Program-made: the position numbers and the translations under genes
NCBI GenBank assembly: GCA_002698785.1
Contig: PAAG01000045.1
Location: 124,001 to 188,000 of the forward strand
Reading direction: 5' to 3'
Length of the DNA stretch: 64,000 bases
Origin: Verrucomicrobiales bacterium
GTDB taxonomy: Bacteria > Verrucomicrobiota > Verrucomicrobiia > Verrucomicrobiales > DEV007
Notes under the pieces: generated by a model
What the model was told of the DNA's origin: nothing
Database searches by the model: none
Seen by the model: only the letters and a program-made list of their open reading frames with translations
Shown here: positions 8,159-17,457 of the stretch, piece by piece
Layout: each line of letters starts with the position of its first letter
How positions within the stretch are numbered: position 1 is the first letter of the stretch

Positions 8159-9526
8159 TTATTTTTTCTTTCCTTTTTTCTTCTTCCCTCGGGATTGGTG
8201 TTCTAAAGCAGCCATTTCCGTTTCCTGACCCAGATCGCCTTGTTCCTTCATCCACGAATCGAGTCGGCCTTGGAGGTCTCGCAGAATCTCTGAATGATCT
8301 GCCGAATCGGCCAGGTTGTTCCATTTGTGCCAGCCATTTCCCACTTCGTAGAGTTCGACAGGGGGGCGGTAATGATAGCGTTCCACGAACTTTGCGGCTC
8401 GTTTCTTTCCTGACTCGGCTCGTCTGACCCACGATTGGAACTCTTCCGATTTCGAACAGGCATTCGTGAATTTTACTTCCGGGGTGAAGTTCACGATCAA
8501 TTGATGAGTCTTCGATCGAATACTCCGGATACCGAAATTCTCTGACCCGAAGTTGATCCCACGGGTCGTCATGATGCCGTACACGTATTCTTTGTGTTCG
8601 GTCGCTTCGCCTGCGAGGACAGGGAGAAAGCTCTTTCCGTCGAGTCCGTCTGGTATCTCGATGTCGACGGCATCTAGAAGCGTTGGAACGACATCGGTGT
8701 ATTCCACCATTGCGTCAGTCGATGAGCCCTCTGCCACTTTCCCCGGCCAGCGGACGAGAAGGGCGGTCTGCAAACCGGGATCGTACAGCGTCCATTTGGC
8801 GAAGGGCAGGCTGTTTCCCTGTTCGCTCGAAACCATGACAATGGTGTTTTCTGTCAGGGAATACTTATCGAGTAAGTCCAGGATTTGTCCCACCTGTCCA
8901 TCGTAGTAGGTGACCTCGGCCAGGTATTTTGACATGCCTTGACGAGTTGCCGGGGTGTCGATGAAATAAGGGGGCAGCTTGATTTCTTTTGGCGGGTACT
9001 GGGTGGCATCACCCAGGTTCCAGGGCTCGTGTGGCTCATTGGAACAAGCAAAGAGGCAGAAAGGAGTGTCGGCTTCTTTTGATTCAGCCATCAGCTTCTC
9101 GATGGCTTCCATATCCGGATTTTTCTGTCCTGAGTATTCGAAGGGAAAAACCGACTCGGGAGAAATATGCCGCTTTCCACTCAGCGCCACCCGATAGCCG
9201 TGTGGCTGTAAATAGTGCACAATGCTCTTTGTGCCTTCTTTCGCGAACGTGTGATTGGGATATGCACCCGTCTTTACCGGATAAATCCCCGTGTAGAGAT
9301 TGTGTCGTGTTGGCGAACACATGGGTGCCGCCTGGAAACACTGACGGAACACCATCCCTTCTCCCGCCAATCGGTCGAAGTTGGGTGTCTTTGCTTGCCC
9401 TCCGTAGACGCTGAGATCCGAGTGCGTCAGGTCGTCTGCATTAATGAAGACGATGTTCGGCTTGTCTGGCGCCGCAAAGGCAAGGCTGAAAAACGCGGGG
9501 AGAAAGAGAAAAGGGATCCATTTCAT
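8159..9526 (-). CDS. Secreted sulfatase (formylglycine type)
   Basis: 455 residues. A signal peptide (about 1-19, ending AFAAPDKP) exports it. The N-terminal metal-binding segment IVFINADDL and the active-site motif CSPTR with Cys70 define a Cys-type sulfatase. That cysteine is normally converted to formylglycine by a separate enzyme, which is not encoded in this window. Downstream features include SGKRH and YTDVVPTLLD. The substrate may be a sulfated polysaccharide, as is usual for the many sulfatases of marine Verrucomicrobiota and Planctomycetes, but this is inference. The C-terminus ends in a run of basic residues. It lies 24 bases downstream of the greA-like gene on the same strand. Confidence 0.88.
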   Translation of the reverse strand: MKWIPFLFLPAFFSLAFAAPDKPNIVFINADDLTHSDLSVYGGQAKTPNFDRLAGEGMVFRQCFQAAPMCSPTRHNLYTGIYPVKTGAYPNHTFAKEGTKSIVHYLQPHGYRVALSGKRHISPESVFPFEYSGQKNPDMEAIEKLMAESKEADTPFCLFACSNEPHEPWNLGDATQYPPKEIKLPPYFIDTPATRQGMSKYLAEVTYYDGQVGQILDLLDKYSLTENTIVMVSSEQGNSLPFAKWTLYDPGLQTALLVRWPGKVAEGSSTDAMVEYTDVVPTLLDAVDIEIPDGLDGKSFLPVLAGEATEHKEYVYGIMTTRGINFGSENFGIRSIRSKTHQLIVNFTPEVKFTNACSKSEEFQSWVRRAESGKKRAAKFVERYHYRPPVELYEVGNGWHKWNNLADSADHSEILRDLQGRLDSWMKEQGDLGQETEMAALEHQSRGKKKKGKKK

Positions 9527-9550
9527 CCCCGCGACTTTGCCGCAAAGTGA

Positions 9551-11392
9551 TTAGCTGCGGAAGGGACTGATTGAAGTAATCTTGTAAGACTTCGTCCCTC
9601 CATCAACCAATGGCAGGTCGACCTGATCGCCGACCTTCTTCTCCAGAATCTGGACGGCCCTCTCAGAGAGATAGGCAATGATTCCCTGTTCTGGATCAGA
9701 ATCCCAAGCACCAAGAATGGTATAAGTGAGCGTTTCGTCGTCGCTGGTAGATTCCATTTCGACGACCGTCCCGATCGACGCCTGGCTCGTGTCCGGGTTC
9801 GCGAAATCGGTTGGCTGAGCCAGTTTCAAATCGCGTTCCCAGTCGTTCTGACGCTTCATGAGAACACGCTGGTATTCCTTGGCAGACTTATACTCGAAGT
9901 TCTCGCGCAAGTCTCCGTAGGAGCGTGCAATCTTGATGTCTTCCCGGTTCTGGGGAATCTCTTCTTTGACCAATCGATCGTAGGCAGCCTTCTTGACTGT
10001 GTAGCTCTCCTCGGAAACGATGAGAGTCTCGTCCTGCTTTTTCTCATTCCCACTGACCAAATCCAACACGTCGGGGTGAAGCTTGATGACACGGGCCATG
10101 AGGGACTTTCGAGTCAATTCATCGAAAGAAGCAGAAGTAATAAGTCGGCTCGCAAAATTTCGAATTGTGTTGATGTTGGCCCCTTCGATCAAATCAGGAA
10201 TCAAGTCTTTGTCGGTTTCGACGAGGTCGCGAAGGCGGTTTGCCGAGCGAACGGAACCTTCTTCATTCAACTGGTCGGACTCAAGTGAGCTCATCACGGA
10301 AAGGCTCAGTTCTGGAGTGAAAAGATTTTTCGCCATTCCTTTTCTCTCCTTGCAGATCCATGCAAGGGAGTCGGAGGAAAGGGAGCGCTGCTGGAGTCCA
10401 TCTTCCATATACTCGATGAGTGCGGCTTTCTTCTCCGAGGACTCGAGGAAGTTCGCGATCTCTGAGATCGAGCGCAAGTTGCACTCTGGAATGATTCCGA
10501 GAATCTTGTCGACCCACTCATCGCCAAATGCCTCGGGGAAACTCTTAAGGACCTGACGAAGGCGAGTAAGTGATAGTTCTTCGAAAAGACCCGGAATGGC
10601 GCTCTCGTCGGCGGCAAGAATCTCGGAGATCTTGATCTGATCGTCACCTGCCTCAAGATCTTTGACCTTACTGCAAAGTTCTTCACGGATCAAAATGAGT
10701 TCGACCGCTTGAAGATACTGCAGTTTGACCCCTTTTCGGGCAATCTCGCTGATATCGGCGACGAGGTTTTCGAGTCTGTCCTGGTGATCTTTGAAGGCGC
10801 CGATATCTTTAATGATTGCTTCGACTGCTTTCACTTTCGCTTTGAGATCGCGTGCTTCATGAAAGTCGGCGATGAGGCCTTCTGAGGGATCGAAATCTTC
10901 CTCACGCAGTTCAAGCGGCTCTGTTCTTTTCGCTGGAACAATAAACTGAAGGTCTTCGCGAAGCTTCTTCTTGGTGGATTCCCACCAGCTTTTGTATTTT
11001 CCTTCGGTGACGATTTTTCCTTTCACCAACTCTTCCAGTTGGTCGAGGTAGAGTCTGTCACCATGGCTGCTGAGGGCGAGCTTTACCAGTTCAACGGAAT
11101 CGCTCGCTGCGAGGTCACGGAGTTCGTCGAGTGAAGAGTGCCTTTTCGCCAGGAAGGAATCCTCCGGGATAGGGGTAAGAGACATACCGGCAAATTTCAT
11201 TCCCATCTCGTGTCCTTCCTTTTCTTCAAAGTCGACGACTACCTTGACGTTCAGGCGGTCCCACTCGGCAATTTTGCCGGCGCCCCAGCTTTTGTGTTCA
11301 CAAAACGTACCAGGAGGCAGGGCCTCCAGTTGCTCTGCGGTTTCTGGCTCGATCTTTCCTCGTGCGACTAGCTTTTCAAGTTCGGGATGCAT
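9551..11392 (-). CDS. greA: GreA-type transcription elongation factor with a long N-terminal extension
   Basis: 613 residues, about four times the usual GreA length of ~158. The last ~160 residues carry the Gre coiled coil with the functional acidic tip (GDLRENFEYKSAKEYQ; the Asp and Glu that help RNA polymerase cleave backtracked RNA are kept) and the C-terminal FKBP-like domain ending YKITSISPF. Residues 1-~440 are acidic and helical; the first ~70 include FCEHKSWGAGKIAEWD, followed by a hydrophobic strand. Chlamydiae also carry long GreA proteins, so the extension looks like a PVC trait. What the extension binds is unknown. The gene probably heads a two-gene unit with the sulfatase. Confidence 0.8.
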   Translation of the reverse strand: MHPELEKLVARGKIEPETAEQLEALPPGTFCEHKSWGAGKIAEWDRLNVKVVVDFEEKEGHEMGMKFAGMSLTPIPEDSFLAKRHSSLDELRDLAASDSVELVKLALSSHGDRLYLDQLEELVKGKIVTEGKYKSWWESTKKKLREDLQFIVPAKRTEPLELREEDFDPSEGLIADFHEARDLKAKVKAVEAIIKDIGAFKDHQDRLENLVADISEIARKGVKLQYLQAVELILIREELCSKVKDLEAGDDQIKISEILAADESAIPGLFEELSLTRLRQVLKSFPEAFGDEWVDKILGIIPECNLRSISEIANFLESSEKKAALIEYMEDGLQQRSLSSDSLAWICKERKGMAKNLFTPELSLSVMSSLESDQLNEEGSVRSANRLRDLVETDKDLIPDLIEGANINTIRNFASRLITSASFDELTRKSLMARVIKLHPDVLDLVSGNEKKQDETLIVSEESYTVKKAAYDRLVKEEIPQNREDIKIARSYGDLRENFEYKSAKEYQRVLMKRQNDWERDLKLAQPTDFANPDTSQASIGTVVEMESTSDDETLTYTILGAWDSDPEQGIIAYLSERAVQILEKKVGDQVDLPLVDGGTKSYKITSISPFRS

Positions 11393-11446
11393 TGTTGCTC
11401 AACATAGAAAGAAGGAGCCCCGAGCCAAGCGAAAAAAAATTTTTGG

Positions 11447-11475
11447 TTGCCAATTATCTTGGGTCTGTCTAATCT
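11447..11475 (+). promoter_or_regulatory. Candidate sigma-70-type promoter, possibly giving a leaderless mRNA
   Basis: TTGCCA (11447-11452) and TAATCT (11470-11475) are separated by 17 bases. The next gene's ATG is at 11487, only 11 bases after the -10 hexamer, and no Shine-Dalgarno sequence is visible. If this promoter is real, the transcript would have almost no 5' leader. Confidence 0.45.
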
Positions 11476-11486
11476 GCGCACCAGAT

Positions 11487-11903
11487 ATGAGGAAATTTTT
11501 GGCCATCCTGATGCTCTTTGCGTTCTCTTCGGTAGCAGTTGCCGATATTCACGAGCCGCCGAAGACGAAATACACGAAAGCGCGGAAGTTCAGCCGCGGT
11601 CTTTCAAATATCCTTTACGGGTGGACGGAAATTCCTACCACAATGCACCGCTGGGGCGAAAGACATACAGAGCAAGCCTCTGGAATTATGTTCGCAGGAC
11701 TGATTCAGGGCACACAGCGTGCAGGTGCTCGTCTGAAGTATGGATTCTACGAGTTGATCAACTGGCAGAAGCCTCTCTACAAAGACAGCTACCGCCCAGC
11801 TATGGCAGACATCGATTATCTTCCCTGGAGCGGATACGAAGAGTTTCCTCCACAGATCGGTTTCCTGACTACGGTAGGCTACACGCGTGGTAGAACTTGG
11901 TAA
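11487..11903 (+). CDS. TIGR04073-type exosortase system-associated protein
   Basis: 138 residues from the ATG at 11487; the frame is open further upstream, but that part overlaps the divergent greA-like gene. A signal peptide covers about residues 1-19. The mature part matches what I recall of the TIGR04073 family: RKFSRGLSNILYGWTEIP, then a central AGLIQGTQRAGARLKYGFYELI, then a Tyr/Pro-rich end. The family occurs mainly in Verrucomicrobiota and relatives and is associated with exosortase/PEP-CTERM systems. Its molecular role is not known. No exosortase gene is in this window. A strong terminator follows directly. Confidence 0.72.
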   Translation: MRKFLAILMLFAFSSVAVADIHEPPKTKYTKARKFSRGLSNILYGWTEIPTTMHRWGERHTEQASGIMFAGLIQGTQRAGARLKYGFYELINWQKPLYKDSYRPAMADIDYLPWSGYEEFPPQIGFLTTVGYTRGRTW

Positions 11904-11926
11904 GTCTCTGACTGCAAAGAATTTGG

Positions 11927-11954
11927 AAAGCCGTCCTTCGGGGCGGCTTTTTTT
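11927..11954 (+). terminator. Rho-independent terminator
   Basis: A 10-base stem AAAGCCGTCC / GGGCGGCTTT (one G-U pair) with a TTCG tetraloop is followed by further T residues. It sits 23 bases after the TIGR04073 gene and between two converging genes. The T-tract favours termination on the plus strand. Confidence 0.85.
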
Positions 11955-11971
11955 GTGTCCAATAGGAAGGT

Positions 11972-13111
11972 TCACCGGTAGCAGGAAAGGAACTGCTGGT
12001 AGAACTCCACTCCGGCGAGCAGATCGTCGACCTTCAGATACTCGTCTTTCGTGTGTGCCTGGGCGATACTACCGGGGCCAACGGCAACTGCCGGAATTCC
12101 TCCGTCCTCTAGCCTTCCGGCATCGCAGAACCATGGTGCACTCGTCAGTTTCGAACCGATTGATTTGAGCTTCTGGATGCCGTCGATCTCCGGATCTGTC
12201 TGGAGAGGAGTCGAGTCACCGATGGTCGTAACTTCGAAGGCATCTTCCAGGCCCATTTTGCCTAGTGTCTCGCTGAGGAGCTTCCTACATCCGCCCCATT
12301 GGTAAAATGCGGGAGTTTCCCGAAAATCGAGGGTAATACGGCATTGCGCTGGTACGATATTCGTACTGTTGCCGCCGTGAATTGTTCCGAGGCTTACTGT
12401 AGGGTCACCGAGAACGGGGTCCGGAAAATTCTTTAAGCGGGATTCCATGCGCGTGAGAAGTTCCTCCATCACGCTGGTGAGTCTCCGGATCGCGTTCACA
12501 CCGCGTTGGGGAGTGGACCCGTGACACGACTTCCCGTTAGAGGTTAGTTCGAGCCATACGCAACCCTTGTGGGTGTATACCGTTTCTAATTCAGTGGGCT
12601 CACCCACGACAGCGAATTCGAATTCACCTGAGTGCTTGTCTGCGAAATGTTTTGACCCTGGTTGTCCTGCCTCTTCCCCCATTAGCCCGACAAAGCTCAC
12701 TGCGGCAGATAAATCAGGAATCTCTTCCCGCATCAGGTGGAGCGCCCATAGCATAGCAGCCATTGTCCCTTTTGTGTCGGAGGCACCTCGCCCATAGATT
12801 TTTCCATCTTCAATGACTCCTCCGAAAGGATCGACGGTCATTCCTTGAACGCTCACCGTGTCTGTATGGGGAGCGAATAGAATTCCAGGCTTGTTCTCCC
12901 TGCCGGGAAAATGTGCGATGACATTGGGTCTTCCCTCAAGGACTTCTTCGAATTGGACCGCTGCACCGCACTCTGTGAGAAAGGAGCCTACCCATTCAGC
13001 ACAATCTTTCTCTCCAGTAGCGCCTTGGCCAGGTGCTCCATCCGGATTTACGCTGGGGATTCGGATGAGCTCCTGGAGGAGTGCCTGTGGGCTGGTTGGG
13101 AATTCGAACAT
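11972..13111 (-). CDS. M20-family metallo-deacylase (ArgE/DapE-like)
   Basis: 379 residues from the ATG at 13111, which has a GGAG ribosome-binding site about nine bases upstream; a TTG at 13150 would add 13 residues and is less likely. The di-zinc site is visible: His82 in FAPHTDTV, Asp112 in GRGASDTKG, the Glu146-Glu147 pair in GEEAG, and a late His in GSIAQAHTKDEY. A dimerisation domain lies in the middle (KSCHGSTPQ). Members remove acyl groups from amino acids or peptides, for example acetylornithine or succinyl-diaminopimelate. The exact substrate cannot be fixed; no arginine or lysine biosynthesis genes flank it. Confidence 0.82.
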   Translation of the reverse strand: MFEFPTSPQALLQELIRIPSVNPDGAPGQGATGEKDCAEWVGSFLTECGAAVQFEEVLEGRPNVIAHFPGRENKPGILFAPHTDTVSVQGMTVDPFGGVIEDGKIYGRGASDTKGTMAAMLWALHLMREEIPDLSAAVSFVGLMGEEAGQPGSKHFADKHSGEFEFAVVGEPTELETVYTHKGCVWLELTSNGKSCHGSTPQRGVNAIRRLTSVMEELLTRMESRLKNFPDPVLGDPTVSLGTIHGGNSTNIVPAQCRITLDFRETPAFYQWGGCRKLLSETLGKMGLEDAFEVTTIGDSTPLQTDPEIDGIQKLKSIGSKLTSAPWFCDAGRLEDGGIPAVAVGPGSIAQAHTKDEYLKVDDLLAGVEFYQQFLSCYR

Positions 13112-13198
13112 ATCTTTGACTCCGTGGGACTCTAGAACATACGAGGCCAAGTGCCTTGAGAAAAATGACCGAATCGAGATTTACAAATGATTAAGCGG

Positions 13199-13228
13199 TT
13201 GACATTAAGTTAGATTCGAGGCCTTAAT
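13199..13228 (+). promoter_or_regulatory. Candidate sigma-70-type promoter
   Basis: A perfect TTGACA (13199-13204) and CTTAAT (13223-13228, four of six consensus bases) are separated by 18 bases. The spot is about 33 bases upstream of the Pro/Ala-rich protein's ATG at 13261. It fits as that gene's promoter. Confidence 0.5.
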
Positions 13229-13260
13229 GATCTCAAACAAACTTTTAAAAAGTTCGCGGA

Positions 13261-14055
13261 ATGAGTGATAAAGATCCACCCAAACCTTCGGTTAGTACGT
13301 CTACCGTGCCTCTGAAAAAGGAGACAGTTCGAATTAGTCTCAGGGCTCAGTCTGATGAGTCGGGACCTGTAGCTCCGAAAGGTTCTACCGCTCCGATTCC
13401 CTCCGACGGTCCATCAACTGCACCAATTCCTACGGACGCACCACAGACGGCTCCCATTGGCGACGTCTCGGCACCGACAGCGCCTACCGCCCCCAGTGCT
13501 CCGCCGCCTCCAAGTGCTCCTTCTGCGCCAGCACCGCCACGCGCGGCCCCTACTCCGCCTCCTGCGGCGCCACCCGCTGGCCCTAAGACTATTCCTTTGT
13601 CAAAAGCTCCAGATCCACTGGGTCCAACCACTCCTGTAGGTGTGGCGAAATCAGGGGGACCTGACCCTCTGGGACCAACAGCACCAGTTCCTACAACGAC
13701 TGCTGCAACGTCGCCTGTTGGTGCGAAGACAATTCCACTGGCTAAGGCTCCCGGAAGCGGAGGTCCTGGCCCTGTTGGGAAGACAACGACTCCTCTGCAA
13801 CAACCGGGGGGCGCTAAGCCTCTTCCTGCTGCTACCGTTAAGATGGGGCAGGCAACCCAGCCGATGGGTCAGCCAGGAAGCCCGACAAAAACCATTTCCC
13901 AAGCTCCCAACATTCAGTCCACGGAAGAAGATGCCGAGGAAGAATGGGAAGAAGAATACGAAGAATCTGGACTCATGCCTTTCGCTATCATTGTCCTTCT
14001 CCTGTCCATCGTGGTGCTCGCTATTGAGCTGTTCACGAAGATGAGCGGGGGTTGA
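13261..14055 (+). CDS. Pro/Ala/Thr-rich, C-terminally membrane-anchored protein
   Basis: 264 residues. After a charged start come about 190 residues of low-complexity sequence rich in Pro, Ala and Thr, with recurring short motifs such as TAPIP, DPLGPT and KTIPL. This is followed by an acidic patch (about 219-232) and one transmembrane helix near the C-terminus (about 237-258). With no signal peptide, the repetitive part is probably cytoplasmic and the protein tail-anchored. The KTIPL/KTTPL repeats could be binding sites or Thr-phosphorylation sites; this is inference. No family is recognised. Confidence 0.6.
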   Translation: MSDKDPPKPSVSTSTVPLKKETVRISLRAQSDESGPVAPKGSTAPIPSDGPSTAPIPTDAPQTAPIGDVSAPTAPTAPSAPPPPSAPSAPAPPRAAPTPPPAAPPAGPKTIPLSKAPDPLGPTTPVGVAKSGGPDPLGPTAPVPTTTAATSPVGAKTIPLAKAPGSGGPGPVGKTTTPLQQPGGAKPLPAATVKMGQATQPMGQPGSPTKTISQAPNIQSTEEDAEEEWEEEYEESGLMPFAIIVLLLSIVVLAIELFTKMSGG

Positions 14056-14285
14056 GGAAATTTTCATTCACAAGTTACCCTTCAGGTAGAGGCGCTGCTT
14101 CCCTTCGTGGTGGTCGGCATCCCATAGGTGTAGGAATATTGTGCATTTCGGTCGCTGTGCCGAGACGTATCCGGATTTCTCACTTGCTCACTACCGAATA
14201 ATAGGGGAATAACAGGCTCAGGCAGGAGGCCGACAACGGGCTTCTGCTCGTAATCTTTTCTGAACAACAATCTCAGTTTATACCC

Positions 14286-14615
14286 ATGGCACACGAATCT
14301 ATCGTCAATCTTACTAGCGACAATTTTGCGAGCGAAGCAGAAGGCGCATCCACACCTGTTATCATCGATTTCTGGTCCGAGCACTGCGGTCCCTGCAAGA
14401 TGCTGTCCCCAGTTCTCGATCAGGTGGCAGAGGAAGTTGCCGATACGGCGAAAGTGACCAAGGTCGATGTAATGGCTGAGCGTGAGTTGGCGATGAAATT
14501 CGGCATTCGCGCAGTCCCAACACTCGTCTTCATGAAGGATGGTGAGATCAAAGAGACAAAGACCGGCATTATGGGAAAAGATGCCATCGTCGAGAAACTG
14601 AAATCTCTCGCTTGA
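14286..14615 (+). CDS. trxA: Thioredoxin
   Basis: 109 residues, the usual length. The redox centre CGPC (Cys34 and Cys37) sits in a WSEHCGPCK context; most thioredoxins have WAEWCGPCK, so the residue before the first Cys is His instead of Trp, which may shift the redox potential. The buried Asp28 and the cis-proline segment (RAVPTLVFM) are present. It should be the cytoplasmic disulfide reductant for enzymes such as ribonucleotide reductase. The membrane protein gene starts 9 bases downstream. Confidence 0.93.
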   Translation: MAHESIVNLTSDNFASEAEGASTPVIIDFWSEHCGPCKMLSPVLDQVAEEVADTAKVTKVDVMAERELAMKFGIRAVPTLVFMKDGEIKETKTGIMGKDAIVEKLKSLA

Positions 14616-14624
14616 GGCAGGCTC

Positions 14625-15245
14625 TTGAATAGCACCAGTCCAGATAGTTCCTCCACTGCGAAGTGGTCTCGGTCGGGAGTCCCTGTTGTTCTGGGGCTCA
14701 TCCTCCTGACTGTTGCTTATCGTCTTGCCATTTCCCATTTCGGATTCGCTGGGAACACAGCTCCCCTGATGGCAACGGCCTTTGGAGGAGCTTTGCTTCT
14801 TGGGCTGCGGTTCTGGTGGATTCCCGCTCTCGCTCTTGTGGCGAGCGATTTGATTCTTGGATTCTGGCATGGCAGCGGAGGGATTGGGGGATACACGATT
14901 TTATCCGCATGCTTTATATTTGCCGTCAGCTATACGGCTGCTGTTCTCGGCCGGCGTAAAAAGACATGGGCGCGCATGCTGTTTGGAACATTGGTGTGTA
15001 GCGTAGCATTCTACGTCGTGGCGAATACATACAGCTGGCTCGCATGGCCGGGGTATGAAAAGTCACTGTTCGGTTGGTGGCAGAGCCAGACCGTGGGGGT
15101 ACCCAATGTGTCGCCTCCCGCGTGGGCGTTCTTGAGAAACGCTCTCATTGCCGACACAATCTGGTGCGGTCTAGCGGGGGTATTGTTCTTTTTTGATTTC
15201 CGCTCGCTGGGGCAGGGGCAGGCTTCCGTTTCGGAAAGCGTCTAG
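14625..15245 (+). CDS. Small multi-pass membrane protein (DUF6580-like)
   Basis: 206 residues from a TTG start just after the thioredoxin stop. Five or six hydrophobic segments are visible, with a polar N-terminus and a soluble C-terminal tail. The order of features (early [32 protein letters not shown], a central RRK loop, late [11 protein letters not shown]) resembles DUF6580-type proteins as I recall them. The function is unknown; some relatives are thought to be transporter components. It may be co-transcribed with trxA. Confidence 0.6.
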   Translation: MNSTSPDSSSTAKWSRSGVPVVLGLILLTVAYRLAISHFGFAGNTAPLMATAFGGALLLGLRFWWIPALALVASDLILGFWHGSGGIGGYTILSACFIFAVSYTAAVLGRRKKTWARMLFGTLVCSVAFYVVANTYSWLAWPGYEKSLFGWWQSQTVGVPNVSPPAWAFLRNALIADTIWCGLAGVLFFFDFRSLGQGQASVSESV

Positions 15246-15325
15246 CTGCACGAGGCGGAAGAGAAATTGCGCAGAAATTCTTCGCAATTTCTTTACGAAA
15301 GGCTGTGTCTCCGTACCGTTCCGGC

Positions 15326-17440
15326 ATGTCTAAAATCCCTCACCCTTTTCTTTGCGACGAATTCCATATCGAATGGTCGACGCTGGTTCCGGAAGCTATC
15401 GAGCCAGACATCAAAGCGGCCCTCACTGAAGCGCAGGAAAAGATCGGTGCGCTCTGTGAGGAATTTGATCCAGAAGAGCTGACGTTCGAGAACACGATGG
15501 TGGAGATGGAAAAGGCCACCGAAACTCTTTCCCGGGCATGGGGGCTCGTAAGTCATCTCGACTCGGTCCGCAACAGTGATGAGCTACGAGCGGCATACAA
15601 TGCTATGCTGCCAGAGGTGACGCAGTTCTATTCGCGCATACCTCTGAACGAGAAGTTGTGGAAACGAATTAAGGCCTATTCGGAGACGAAAGAAGCGGCG
15701 TCATTGACTGGAATCCGAAAGCGACTCCTTGAAGAAGAGGTAAAGAGCTTTGTTCGGAGCGGTGCAGATTTGCCCGAGGATCAGAAAACGCGTCTCGAAG
15801 AAGTTCAGGCGGAACTGGCGAAGCACACCCAGAAATTTTCGGAAAACGTCCTCGACTCGACAAACGCGTGGGAACTCATCGTGGAAGATGAGAGCAGGCT
15901 CGCCGGCCTACCAGAGACAGCAATGGCTGTTCTTCGATCGGAAGCGGAAGCCAAAGATCTCGGCACGGATGAAAAGCCAGTCTGGCGGATTACCCTGAAA
16001 GCTCCGGTCTATTTCCCTGTCCTCGAATTTGCGGACGATGCATCTCTCAGGCAGGAAGTGTGGGAAGGCAGTGTTACGATTGGGCGTGGCGAGAAATTCG
16101 ATAACACAGAATTGATCTGGGACATCCTGCGCCTTCGGCATGAGAAAGCCGCGATCCTTGGAAAGGTGAATTTTGCCGATCAGGTTCTTGAAGAGCGCAT
16201 GGCGAAAGACGGAGCGACAGCGCTGAATTTTGTCGAGGACTTGGCGGAAAAGACGAAGCCGTTTTTCCAGAAGGAAATTGAGGAGCTCAGCGAATTCAGA
16301 AAAGGAAAAGAGCCTGACTGGGATGGCGATTTTCAACCATGGGATGTGCCTTACTGGTGTGAGAAGCTCCGGAAAGCCCGCTACGATTTCGACGAAGAAG
16401 AGGTCCGCCCATACTTTGCGATTGGTAATGTGATCCAGGGAATGTTCCGCCTCACGGAACAGATTTTTGGACTGGATATCACCGAGCGGGACGCGATCTA
16501 CGCCAGGCCAGGTGAGAAACCGGAAGGGGAAGGGGCGGAAGTCTGGCACCCAGAGGTGAAGTTCTACGAGCTTCGTGATTCAGAAACTGGCGAGCACCTC
16601 GGTTCCTTTTATGCTGACTGGCATCCGAGAGACGAAAAACGTGGAGGCGCCTGGATGAACTATCTTCTCACCGGTGTTCCTGGCAAAGAAGGTGCCGAAC
16701 GCGAGCCTCATCTTGGTTTGATTTGCGGCAACATGACACCTTCTTCCTCGAAGAAGCCTGCTTTGCTTACCCACAGCGAAGTAGAAACCGTTTTCCACGA
16801 ATTTGGCCATCTGCTGCACCACCTTCTGGGCGAGGTCGAAATTAAGTCTCTAAACGGAGTCAACGTCGTCTGGGACTTCGTGGAGCTGCCCTCCCAGATT
16901 ATGGAGAACTTCTGCTGGTCTCGCGTGAGCCTCGACTTTTTTGCGAAGCACTACGAGACCGGCGAGCCGATCCCGGATGCGCTGTTTGAGAAAATGTTAG
17001 GCGCGCGCAACTTCCAGTCAGCCATGGCTCAGATGAGACAGCTCTCATTCGGTAAGATGGATCTGGAGCTGCACATCAATCATTACGAAAAGCCCGAGGC
17101 AAAGACCCTCGACGAACTGGTATACCAGATTCTGGACGGTTACCTCATGCCTCTGGCGACACGTCCTCCCGCGATGGCTCGACGTTTTACCCACCTTTTC
17201 GCCAGCGCGACAGGTTACGCGGCGGGCTACTACTCTTACAAGTGGGCTGAAGTTCTTGATGCTGACGCATTCACTCGATTTGATGAAGCGGGTGTGCTGA
17301 GTTCCGAGGTCGGCCGCGAATTCCGGGAGAAAATTCTGAGCAAAGGAAACTCTCGCGAAGCCGGCGAATTGTTCCGCGAATTCATGGGCCGCGATCCCGA
17401 TCTTGCGGCTTTGTTAGAAAGAAGCGGTTTGGTAGCCTGA
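15326..17440 (+). CDS. prlC: M3-family oligopeptidase (oligopeptidase A-like)
   Basis: 704 residues from the ATG at 15326; a GTG at 15305 would add seven residues. The zinc site HEFGH is at residues 491-495, within the family motif [15 protein letters not shown]. The mostly helical N-terminal region and the late segments [20 protein letters not shown] and [19 protein letters not shown] are typical of oligopeptidase A and dipeptidyl carboxypeptidase. It should be cytoplasmic, degrading short peptides such as cleaved signal peptides. Length and motifs fit oligopeptidase A well; Dcp is the main alternative. Confidence 0.88.
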   Translation: MSKIPHPFLCDEFHIEWSTLVPEAIEPDIKAALTEAQEKIGALCEEFDPEELTFENTMVEMEKATETLSRAWGLVSHLDSVRNSDELRAAYNAMLPEVTQFYSRIPLNEKLWKRIKAYSETKEAASLTGIRKRLLEEEVKSFVRSGADLPEDQKTRLEEVQAELAKHTQKFSENVLDSTNAWELIVEDESRLAGLPETAMAVLRSEAEAKDLGTDEKPVWRITLKAPVYFPVLEFADDASLRQEVWEGSVTIGRGEKFDNTELIWDILRLRHEKAAILGKVNFADQVLEERMAKDGATALNFVEDLAEKTKPFFQKEIEELSEFRKGKEPDWDGDFQPWDVPYWCEKLRKARYDFDEEEVRPYFAIGNVIQGMFRLTEQIFGLDITERDAIYARPGEKPEGEGAEVWHPEVKFYELRDSETGEHLGSFYADWHPRDEKRGGAWMNYLLTGVPGKEGAEREPHLGLICGNMTPSSSKKPALLTHSEVETVFHEFGHLLHHLLGEVEIKSLNGVNVVWDFVELPSQIMENFCWSRVSLDFFAKHYETGEPIPDALFEKMLGARNFQSAMAQMRQLSFGKMDLELHINHYEKPEAKTLDELVYQILDGYLMPLATRPPAMARRFTHLFASATGYAAGYYSYKWAEVLDADAFTRFDEAGVLSSEVGREFREKILSKGNSREAGELFREFMGRDPDLAALLERSGLVA

Positions 17441-17457
17441 TTTACGGCGTCTGGGTC

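Noticed and set aside
14082-14870. 262-residue minus-strand ORF
   Set aside because: It covers trxA and part of the membrane protein gene on the other strand and shows no coherent domain.
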